Made by a program: the position numbers and the translations under genes
Part shown: positions 48,731 through 58,903 of the stretch, one piece after another
Layout: each line of letters starts with the position of its first letter
Numbering within the stretch: the first letter of the stretch is position 1
Notes under the pieces: generated by a model
Database searches by the model: none
What the model saw: only the letters and a program-made list of their open reading frames with translations
What the model was told of the DNA's origin: nothing
Source: Rhynchosporium graminicola
Taxonomy: Eukaryota; Ascomycota; Leotiomycetes; Helotiales; Ploettnerulaceae
DNA length: 64,000 nt
Assembly: GCA_900074885.1 (NCBI GenBank)
Contig: FJUW01000012.1
Location: 1,255,807 to 1,319,806, forward strand
Reading direction: 5' to 3'

Positions 48731-50331
48731 CTAGACCTTTCTCCGCCTAACATAACAAGGCCAATCATGCGGCGCCACCGTAAAGTAAGTCTCATACTTC
48801 CATCCCTTCTCGGGATCCACCATCCGAATATCAAAATCACGCATCAACATCGCGCAAGTCTTATAAAGCTCCAACTTCGCAAGATTCTGACCCGGACATT
48901 GATTGTATCCCGCTCCGAAAGCAATCATCACCGAGTTCATTTTCGATGCTTGTGAGGGGTCTAGCCAGCGTCTGGGATTGAATACTGCGGCATCTTCGCC
49001 AAACAGTGATTTCAGCTGATGCATGGCCCATATATTGACGGAGAGGATGGTGCCGGCTGCGAAGTGTCGGCTGCAGATCGTGACGCCTTCCGTGGGAGCG
49101 ATTCTCGTGAGGCCGAAGCCAACGGGTGGGTGAACCCGAAGGCTTTCTTTGATGCAGGCCTGCAATATGGGAAGATTTTGCGTCTCCGCGAAAGTCGGAA
49201 TATCTGCTAGATTTGCTTCATCCAGTTCTTTACGAAGCATAGATAGCATTTCTGGGTCGCTGATCATGTAGTAGACGAACCCTTGGAGGACCGAACTCAC
49301 GGTATCAGAGCCGGCGCCTAGATTACCGACGGCGTTTGTGAGGATCTCGATCTCGTCCATGCGATTCGGGTATTTGGCTAGCTGGTCTTTCCATTGCTCG
49401 AGCATGTCTTTACGCACTTCAGGGTTCTGGGAGCGGGATTTGATGGCAGCCATGCAGGTGTCAAACACGTGCATTGAAGGTGTGAGGTTGAAGTATTCGA
49501 TTAGTGGGTTGGCGAGGAGGTAGTCGTGCGCCCAAGGGAAATGTCCTAGGATCGAGATGTAGAGGCGGAGGAAGATGTTGTTAGCGACCGTATCACCAAT
49601 GTCCTGCCCAGTGGCAAGGAAGCCAAAGCTCTGTGAGAAAGTAGCCTCTCCCAGTACATCAAAGGCTAGGTAATTGAACCATTGCTCAAACTTGACAGGG
49701 AGCTTCGAAGAACCCGAGGTCTCCAGCTGGGTCCGAAGGGTTTGGAGAGCGCCGTCGATGAATGGCTCGGTTTTGACCACATTTGTAAGAGAGTAACCAG
49801 CGGCGAGGTTTTTGGCTTTCCGCATGTGCTCCGAACAGCGTACTTCGGCCATCTGGTTCACATACCGCTTGTCCGGCATGCTAAAGATGGCATATGTCGG
49901 CCCCTGTAGGTATTTTCAGCTTGTGTAGCGTGATGAAAGGAGCATGCAGGGTAACCTACTTTGTCCATGTGTGACATGAGAACCTGACGAATAGCAGCCG
50001 GATCACAGATGCTAATCTCATTATGCCCGATCCGAACAAAAGTTCCTGAAGCAAGTTTTTATCAACACGGGAACGTAAAATGGTAGAATGAGAATGGGGA
50101 TAGGATGGGATGGGATGGGAATCACGAACCGTGCTTCTGGTGTTGCTCGATGACGGCTTCTTCGACGTGGCCGGTGAAGATATGCCACAGGTGCCATAGA
50201 GAAGCAGAGAAAGAAGCAACGAAAGGTCCAGGGATGTTGCTTAGGGTAGAGAAGTACCGCCTCCTAACGAAGGTTGTGCTCAGCACAAATGCGACGGTGG
50301 CAAGGATGCCCAGAAGAACACTGACACTCAT
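48731..50331 (-). CDS. Cytochrome P450 monooxygenase (486 aa)
   Basis: Three exons: 50130-50331, 49960-50045 and 48731-49903. Introns are 84 and 56 bp with GT-AG ends and consistent phases, total 1,461 nt. Residues 1-25 form a hydrophobic ER membrane anchor (MSVSVLLGILATVAFVLS), followed by the hinge SNIPGPF. FVRIGHNEISICDPAAIRQV is typical of the fungal pisatin demethylase-like class. The I-helix oxygen-activation motif is AGSDTVSS, the K-helix ExxR is KESLRVHPP, and PRRW is the PERF region. The heme loop FGAGYNQCPGQ carries the cysteine ligand. All key residues are present, so it is probably functional. The substrate is unknown. It is divergently transcribed from the LaeA-like methyltransferase. 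Confidence 0.92.
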
Positions 50332-50795
50332 CTTGGGTCAAGTTGGGTTCCCAGACAGTCGGGATTTCCCCGTTCAGTAGGTCGTCCAAACAGGTTCCCA
50401 GTACCAGTAGGTCAGGCGGGCCTCTACTCGGTAGGTACGAGAAAATTGTTTGTCCCAATACTTGGGATCGAGCGTGGAAACGGATTCGTCGAAACACGCT
50501 CTCGATTGCGCTGGGCCTCGGCTCCCCGCATGTAATCTGTACGATGTGAATGGTTTTCCAACGCCAGTAGGATAGTGAGAGAGAGTGATAATGAGGCGTG
50601 TGTCGAGTCGAGCAAGCAGCACAAAGCAAATGCGAGCTTTGATGAAGTTGACCGAACAGTCGGTACCGAATGTCGTCGTCGTCTTACTGAGAGATAAAGA
50701 ACGGTCAGTCCACCGACGCGTAGGTAGGTAATTAATTAGTAAGTAAGGTTTCGCGACTAGTGGGAAATATAAGTAGTGGTGTCTCATGCAAAGGC

Positions 50796-50825
50796 GACAA
50801 GACAAGACAAGACAAGACAAGACAA
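50796..50825. repeat. (GACAA)x6 microsatellite
   Basis: Six perfect copies of a 5-bp unit within the divergent promoter. Confidence 0.95.
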
Positions 50826-50999
50826 GATGGACGGGTGAAGTGATTGTCATTGTCCTAGACTCCTAGTTCTACTATAGCTTGCTTACTTACGAGTAGACTG
50901 GGCTGAGTTGGGCTGGCAGTATTGGGCTGTAATGCGCCGTAATGCGCTGCTTGCTTCCGCTGCCGGCTACATTCACTTTTACTTACTTCACTTCACTTT

Positions 51000-51034
51000 C
51001 CAGGTTCCAGGTTCCAGGTTCCAGGTTCCAGGTT
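51000..51034. repeat. (CCAGGTT)x5 tandem repeat
   Basis: Five perfect copies of a 7-bp unit within the divergent promoter. Confidence 0.95.
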
Positions 51035-51285
51035 ACTACAGATCAGAGTATTCCGTACTATATCGTTACTCACTCGTACGTCCGCGTCCACGTCAAACAT
51101 CGACGTTGTACACGTCCGGGAGCACTAAGAAAGCAACTAGGGAGTACCCGAGAGGGGTTCGGGCTAGAAAGTCTAACATCAGTCGGGCTTCATTCAATAC
51201 CTAAGACACAGGACCTACCGGACCTCACCAGCTTTCGAATGATAATAATTTGCATCCGTGGACTACAATACCACTTCAGCCCTTC

Positions 51286-52747
51286 ATGAGTGAACCAAGT
51301 CATACTGCGTCTCCTCCGGTCGAGGTGTCGCTAGAGCACGAGGGGGAGGAGGAGCTCATAGAAGCCGATGTACGCCCATCCCATCCCATCCCCATCTCCA
51401 GCCAGCTGGCATTGTCTCCTCTTTCCGATGCATGCTCATGCTCATGCTCATGCTCATGCTCTTCCGTTATTCTCTTCTTGCAGCAAGCATCCGCACATTG
51501 CAGCTTCAGCGCTAATTTGAAGTGTGCTATAGATCTTTTCTGATAGTGGATACGATGAGAATGTAAATTTAAGCCCTTGTCAACCCCGCATATCCACAAG
51601 ACCTACCATCCAAAACGGCCGGTACCTTGTATCCTTGTTAACCAAACAAACATTGTAGAGCTTGCGAAGCAGTCTCGACTCCCTCACTCCCTCAACCTTC
51701 GATTTCCACTACGAACACGGGCATCGCTATCATCGCGACGGCCAGACTCTCCTCCCCAACGACGAAACCGAGCAAGATCGACTCGATCTACAACACCACA
51801 TCTTCAAGCTCGTGCTCGACGGAGATTTGACCCGCACAAAGCTGCCTCCTACCGTAGGCAAGGTTCTAGACATCGGTACAGGGACTGGCATCTGGGCCAT
51901 CGAACTTGGCGATAGTCTTCCTGCGGCTCAGATCGTGGGGGTCGATCAGTCCCCTATACAGCCGCAATGGCTTCCTCCAAACGTTTCGTTCGAGATAGAT
52001 GATGTGAATAAGCCTTGGCTGCAGGGCGAGAACTCGTTTGATTTCGTTTACATCCGTACCATGGCGGGGTCGATTACAAGCGTAAGTTTCCTGTTCGAGA
52101 CATTTCAAGACAATTCGAAATGTCTTAGTCCTCACATTCTACCTACTTTCTAGTCCCCGCGCCGTCTTCTATCAACTACTAACACACCTATTAACAGTGG
52201 CCCAACCTCCTTAGAGAAGCCTACAAAGTCCTTAAACCCGGCGGAACGGTAGAATTCGCCGAGTTCGGTCTCCGCTGGGAATGCATGGACGGTACATTCG
52301 ATCCGGAAGGCGCCTGCGCAAAATGGACTCGCTCATTTCATCAGATCGCCTCCGACGTTCTCGGCATGGATTTCGACCCCATCCCCAAGATGTCCCACTG
52401 GTTGCAGGAAGCTGGCTTTCACAACGTCACTATGGACGATGCGATCGTGCCTGTGGGTCCTTGGCCGAGAGACAGGAAATTGAAGGATGTGGGAAGGTAC
52501 TTTTTGAGTAACATGTTGGAGGGAGGCGTGGAGAATTATACTCTCATGCTGTTCACAAAGGCAGGGTGGAATGAGACGAGTGTGCATGCTATGCTTGGGG
52601 GTGTGAGGAGGGAATTGTTGGATCCGAGGATTCATGCTTTTACGAGAGCGTAAGTGTTTTCTGTTGTCTGTAGTTGGGTACTTGCTAATTACGTCTAGGT
52701 GGTTTATCACTGGTCAGAAACCACCGCACTCATCGAAGCAATGGTAA
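51286..52747 (+). CDS. LaeA-like SAM-dependent methyltransferase (345 aa)
   Basis: Five exons: 51286-51369, 51533-51562, 51659-52081, 52198-52649 and 52699-52747 (TAA). All phases agree and all introns are GT-AG. The start MSEPSHTASP and acidic stretch EGEEELIEAD resemble N-termini of this fungal family. A 30-nt exon supplies IFSDSGYDEN. The Rossmann SAM-binding motif I is VLDIGTGTGIWAIELG. Acidic VGVDQSP and the motif FDFVYIRTMAG follow, then VLKPGGTVEFAEFG. The protein ends WFITGQKPPHSSKQW. Relatives include LaeA and many biosynthetic-cluster or effector-like methyltransferases; which role applies cannot be told. It may be co-regulated with the divergent P450. Confidence 0.88.
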
Positions 52748-54666
52748 AATTAGAGCCATTGAAGTCTGTTTGATAGTATATCACGCCACCAAATACCATC
52801 ATTGTTGGCGTATGGCGTCTCTATTTAAGTTTGGCGGTATTTTATCTGGCTTGAGGAGAAAATGCAGCGTCCAAGTTCGCGATATATACAAGTAAAGACA
52901 TTTCTGAAAATAAGTATCAGGCTATGAACAAATGTATGAAATGTATGAAACTCAATATCTGGGAATCGTAGATGCTATCGTACGTAATTTCCATGTGCGA
53001 ATGTAATTAGCTACCTTCTAAGCAAAGGTAAGGCAAAGGAATATTTCCGAATAACAGATGTGTAATCAGCTGAAGGTCTCCTGTAAATATTTCTACAAAC
53101 AGGGAATTACTGGAGAATACTTCTTTAACGGTCCTAGCCTCCTAGAGATCAGAACCTCCTCCTGCCTCCCTAATCGAATACGCAGAGCAAAAACCCATCC
53201 TAGGTTCAACCTTCGGTATCGACGCTACCTTCTCAACTTCAACATAACTACCTAGTACTTGATAGATTTCACATTCGATCAATCTAGCAAAAGTACGCTT
53301 TTGCTACTGCTACTACATCCTACCAATCCAGTCAAAGTATTATCATACCCCGTAACCAATTTCACCTATCCTCACCCCACACCCCATACCTACCTACCTA
53401 CCTAGGTACCTACCATCTACCCCCCCCCCCCCCTACCTTTCTTTTAATTCCAAAATCCAGACCACAAATTCTCAACATTCAAACCACCTACTTAGCTAGA
53501 TATCTTGTCTTAAAAGAGGACCAACCAACCAACCAACCGACTGACCAACTACCTAACGATCAAAACCCCATCCGACCATTCGTGCATGACTCCATCCGTT
53601 CCATTCGGTCGTTCGTTCGCTGATGATTGCTTGCCTATTACGAATAAGACAAGAAGAGAGGAGAGGAGAGGAGAGCCTGGAGAGGAGAGAAGAGAAGAGG
53701 AGAGAAGAGAAGAGGAGAGAAGAGAAGAGGAGAGAAGAGAAGAGGAGAGGCCCATAGAAGAGAGGAGAGGAGAGATTATTGGGCTATAGGTAAGTAATTG
53801 GTAATAGGTAGGTAGTTAATGAATAGTAGTTCTTCTCGCTACTGGGAACTCTTTTACAGGTCCAGAAGGTAAGGTAAGGTTTCGAGGCTACCTACTACGT
53901 AGTAAGAGGAGATACATGATCCCGTTAAACTTACTCATATCACTGCCTAGCCAGCTCAGCTCAGCCCAGCTGGTAACTAAGAGAATCGTCGGCTATGGTA
54001 GCAACGGTCATGATCATCTTGAATCATTTACTTTATCCCTTCGGGCTTCGGAACCATCTAGCCATCGACGCATCGTCGAGCAAGTACACCTCACCCAGTT
54101 CTTCCGTGAAATCATAGAGCTTGTTTTCCAGCCATTAACAAAAACAACTTCAGCTTCAACTTCAATCCATCCCAGGCCATCTCAGCTCAGAGCACAATTT
54201 CTAGTCGCTCTACTCTAGACTTTCATTTCAAGATTAGGGATTCCAACGAGGCGAACAGATTTGTATTCGTATCCATCTACCTGCCTGCCATCTTCCGCCA
54301 CTCACCCACCCACCATCCATCCAAATCAATCTCCCCACAAAAAATCCCAGCTTCCTCTCGACCTTTTTTTCCCACTAAATCACCCACCCACTCTCTCCAG
54401 ACACGAACTAAAACGCAAAAAGGCAAAACGCAATACCTCAAAAGGCAGGAGAACATAACATCGCGTACTCCCCAGTCCCCAGCGAAATCTTGATCCCTAC
54501 AACCGTCTCTTCCACCCCCCTCCCCACCTATCCTTGCTTACTTTCTTATCTGGGTGTTCGTAGAGTATGAAAGCACATCATGTCCCTACAACATGAATAA
54601 GTACTCCGAGAAGAGCAGAGCATCTGGAAAATGCATGCGGACTGTCCCCAATCCGGAATTAGGGTA
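52748..54666. other. Intergenic, 1.9 kb, low-complexity tracts
   Basis: No supported gene. It contains a 14-C run (53420-53433), TACC/ACCA tetranucleotide tracts (about 53385-53412 and 53521-53540) and a purine-only minisatellite near 53649-53775. Short frames here are products of these repeats. Confidence 0.55.
53649..53775. repeat. Purine-strand minisatellite, 15-bp unit
   Basis: The plus strand is almost entirely A and G for about 125 bp. Four perfect copies of AGAGAAGAGAAGAGG occupy 53686-53745, with GAGAGGAGA variants on both sides. Such mirror-like purine tracts can form triplex DNA. Confidence 0.9.
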
Positions 54667-56685
54667 TCAGACGATCTTGGTGACTCGAGTCTCACAAGGC
54701 AAGTCGTCCCACGGTGCATCAACGGACTCGCGTTTGACGTTACAAATTGCACTTCCTATACGCTGATATGTAGCTTCTTCGTCCGAGTATTTTCGCAGAA
54801 CTAGCGTGGAATTTTCTTTTTCTCGATATGCGTATACATCGTCAGTAGTGTATAGCAACAATACCGTATCTGACGCGAAATCCAAGCCCTCAAGCTCAGA
54901 AGTATCAAGCTGAAATGATAAAGAAATTTCTTCAACCGGCTGGATACCGGGCAGATAAATGTGTTTGTTGTAAACACACCCATTCCAAGCATTGGCTGTT
55001 TTCAAAGCAAAAGGCAGCAAGCAAGTTTCGAACGTGGCTCCTTTCAAAGTCACAAAACCTCCCGAAACTTCGCCAAACGGATTTGAAGTTTTTAGTACGC
55101 ATTCAGCTTCGATAATTTCGAGTCTAGGGTTTAGCTTTTCGTAGGGGAAGAATTCTACAGAAGATTTGATAGCAGCCCACGACCACGACGGAACACCAGA
55201 CTCCTTCGCAACTGAACCCAAAGTCCCCAGATGCATCCAATTGAGGTCGAAAACAAGCGATTGGCGCCTGAGTCCGGCCAAGTAGTTTGAATTACTGATG
55301 AGCGAGCTCGCAATACCCGAAAGAGCTGGTAATCGATCATTCTCATAGGTCAAACTAAGAGCGCTATAAAACCTCACTACCTCCTGCCAGTTTCGAGGCT
55401 GATAATCCTCATCTTGCCCATGAAATTTCATGATGACCTTCTGGCTGTCAATCGAACATTGGCCACATTCGCAGGTGTGTTTGCTTTGGCATTCCCAATG
55501 CAATTTTTCTGAGCTACGTGCGGTAGTAAGCATTGCCAGTATACACTGTCTCTGACCGACACCTCACTGCACCCAGAAAAGTACCTACCTAAAATTTACG
55601 ATACGTCTTGCTAAGCATCATTCCTGGTAAGCCCATGCACGACGAGTGAGTGGATCGTCCTCTAATATCCTGCTCGAACGGGTACGGCGAGCTTTCAAGG
55701 TCGATACGTGCGAGTTGAGATCGCGTGGAAGATCCAAGTGAAAAGTATCCCCATCGCGGTCGACAAACAATCCCTCTGCTCAACTTGCGGAAGCTGTTGC
55801 TGCTAAGACAAGATGGGCATTCTTGTATACATTGCCCATTACTTTCGCCTCTTTGGTCCAGTCTTCGCGGTCATCCTGAATGATACAGAGAGAGTCAACC
55901 CAAATATATCGAATTCCGAGTCGGCGTGTGGCTACTATAGCCTCCTTAAATGTTTTAGATAACTTCCTCCATGGGACTTCTGTTTTGTGTTGTTCCAACG
56001 TTAAATGTTTAGTCATATGGATGGATTGTGGGGATGATCCCCAACAATGCGAGGGTACAACATATCTCACTATCTCTCCGCAACTCTCGTATAAACGACA
56101 TGAGCTTCTGCTGTCAGCGTCTAGAACCTCAATTATTCGTTTAGGCAATGCAGCTTGCTGGGATTTGCAGCTTGCATGCATTTTCGCGCAATATGAAAGC
56201 CATGATCGGATTTTCATGAATGTCGATTCTGATGATGGGTCACGGTCGATGTCTGATGAATGATAAAGTTTTTCATTGGGGAATGATTCAACTTGAACCC
56301 TGCCTTTTTCGTACCCAGTGCTGTATGGTCTGAATGGGGCGTCGACTATCAATGAAAAGGTTGAAGATCAGCTACTTTTCATGCCTGCCACGCCACGCCG
56401 CTTGCTCATCTGGCAGTACATACCATACAGAGTAATGACGCTTGTAAACCAATCCACTGCTCTCGACATGCCGTTCAATTTCCGATATAGTCGGCAAAAT
56501 TATTCACTAGGCAGCTCTTCCCACAATAAATGGAAATGCTGTGAGACAAGACAAACATTGAGACACTTGCGACAAGCTGAGTTTGCCGCTGCAAGTAGGT
56601 CCTGAAGTTTTACGCCTCTGAAACTTGGCGTTTCTGCGAAGCGTTCACAGACTTTACATCCCGACTGTATCGTGCTGTCCTCCAT
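54667..56685 (-). pseudogene. HET-domain (heterokaryon incompatibility) gene with three premature stops
   Basis: Exons: 56424-56685, 55589-56345 and 54667-55513, with GT-AG introns of 78 and 75 bp and matching phases, giving 622 codons if stops are ignored. The start is MEDSTIQSGCKVC. Exon 2 holds the HET domain: VVPSHCWG, LSKTFKEAIVATRRLG, RYIWVDSLCIIQDD and VYKNAHLVLAATAS. It ends in DPLTRRAWAYQE and exon 3 opens with SSEKLHWEC, all in HET order. Stops: TAA 56500-56502, TGA 55780-55782, TGA 55618-55620. Each could come from one C-to-T change (CAA or CGA codons), the two TGA at CpG. Flanking coding is otherwise intact, so decay is recent, or this is a null allele. HET proteins trigger cell death after fusion of unlike strains. 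Confidence 0.82.
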
Positions 56686-58903
56686 CTTGCAGGTAATCTC
56701 GCCCCATCCTGGAATAGCAACTACCAAGTCCGAGGTAGTTCAGCGAGAGGTTCAGCTTCGATAGACATGACGTCTGGGAATGAATGTAGGTAATCGTGTG
56801 AGGCTAGGTGAGCAGACGGTCGATCTCGAGACGGTTGTTATCGTAGAAGACTGACGTTGGGAGATCAGGCTCCGAGACGGAATTTAAGGCCAACCTGATT
56901 TTCGTGATGCGGACAGTCATGTGAATTGTTTGTCAGGTTGTATTGCATATCGGCGCGATAGGCAGTCCATTGGATAGCAGGACTCGATGCATGTCAGCAT
57001 CAAGATTGGAGAAAGAGGTTGGATAAGAAGAGTGGTGATTTCTGACTCGTCGTAATCATAATAGCCCTATTCATTGCAGGAAGGCGCTTTTAGACCGACC
57101 GACCTTTTCCAATTCCCGTCAGTTTTACTCAGAGTCTCAGAGATGCATCTTTGGAGGGGGGGCAGTTATAAAAACCGAAGCTCGGGATAAGTAGCGTAAT
57201 AATTGTTGAAGCCAATTATTGCTCTCGAAGAAATAATCTGGCGCGGTACTGAGCTAGGGTCATACGAGGAAGCGTCTTCTCCGGAATGGTGGAAACAGAA
57301 GACGAAGAAGGGTATCACGAGGAAAAGTTTCAAGAAGTCTGCTCGCTTGCCAATCTCCACCAGCTAACTCCCCCCGCTCTCCTTCCATCCAGCAGAGAAA
57401 GAAAGAGCTACCGTCAGCATCCTAGTTCCTTTCCATCAGATCAAAGAACCTTTTACCCACATCCTTAATTCCAGCTCTATACCTTGCAAGCAAGTGCAGT
57501 GCTAAGATATCCTTCAAGTGTGACGGTCAGACGGTTCGGCTTGTGAATGGAGTAAACAATGGAAGCATTGCCTAACATCCTTACAGGTAAACGCAGGAGC
57601 AGAAGAATCGTTCGGTGACTATCAGCTGACGATCACTACTTTGAATAGACCTCTTAATAGGTAGGTAATCACCAGGGGACGGGTCTCTGACGGTCCCTTT
57701 TAAGGAAGACCATTCAAAATCGAAAACTGTACTCTTAAGGGAACAATTCAAGAGCGAATAGGAGTAGTACTGAATAGTAGACACGGGGCAAGTATTCAAT
57801 TCCCCCCCTCTAATAATACTAGGTAGTACTAGGAGCTATACTTATGTAGAGTATACCTGTACTAAACCGCCCAAATATCAACTCCCTTTGAGTATTATGT
57901 GAAACTTAATAAGCTAGTATTAATACCAAACTTAAGAATATAACCAAGTATTGCTACTCTTAGTACTTGAACCAAAAAGCACGAGGAATTCCCTTCCTTA
58001 CCCAACAACCGTCCCCCCCAGTGGATTCCTTCTTTCTCGCAACGCGTCCCTTTGACTATCTCTTGACTATTCCGCACCATTCAAATTACCCTGCTCTTCC
58101 TTACCCTTAAGGTATTGGAGACAGCATCAAAACAATCAACCATCTTCGCCCAAATACTAGAAACAGGAGCTTAAAAAGGGAAAAAGCACCCCCCGCCTGC
58201 ATAACCTGCATTCCTTCCTGAGGTAGGTTCTTACGAACCGATCGCTCCCCGCACCACCCCAACTCCCCTCGCTCACCCCGATTTCCACCCAACCCAACAG
58301 AGAAAGACCAAGCCAGCCTAGCTCTCTGATTCCTTCGCCTCAGATCGCATCCACGACTTCAGCTCTGTGTCTCTTCCTTCCTTGGAATGGTATGATATGC
58401 AAAGAAAGTATGACGAATTGAGTTGAACTTTTCCCTGTTTAATAGAAAGTTGACTCCATGTATTCTCTGAAGTGGGATAAAGTATCTTCTGAAACGCATT
58501 TTGGAAGAAGTTCGGAGTCCGGGACTCATTTGAAACCTATGTAGGTAGAGGATGCGGAGCTCGGATTTGGAAAAGTGGTGGTTGTGATTTAACTGGGGAG
58601 TAATGTGGACAAGACAGACGAGCAAGCGAGCAAACGACGGGCTCTCGAAATTCGAGGATAGAGAACTGAGTCAATCCAAGTAGCAGATAGATGAACGATT
58701 TCATTACAAAGGAAGAGATCTAACATGTCTCATCTGTATGATTATCTAACTGTGGTCTGTGTATTGTGAATATGCACAAAAGATACGAAAATTGGCACTA
58801 TCAAAGCCCCCAAAACAAATAAAACTCCCCAGCTCCCGCAAAATGCTCCGATACTCTACATTAGTATTGATTTTCCCATCCCATTACACGCCAAATCTCA
58901 CAA
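56686..58903. other. Intergenic, 2.2 kb, no supported gene
   Basis: Contains the HET gene promoter and the 3' flank of the FLC-like gene. About 57650-57960 is AT-richer than its surroundings, with repeated short TAGTACT/AGTACTA motifs; it may be an old repeat remnant but no ends can be defined. Confidence 0.4.

Larger units (their letters stand above)
50332..51285. promoter_or_regulatory. Divergent promoter region between the P450 and the LaeA-like gene (954 bp)
   Basis: No gene-like frame. It contains (GACAA)x6 at 50796-50825 and (CCAGGTT)x5 at 51000-51034. It must hold the promoters of both flanking genes, since their start codons face away from each other. Confidence 0.55.

Noticed and set aside
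56346..56423. A fourth stop (TGA) in the HET gene
   Set aside because: It lies inside a well-formed 78-bp intron with donor GTATGT and acceptor GATAG that keeps the frame, so it is not a lesion.
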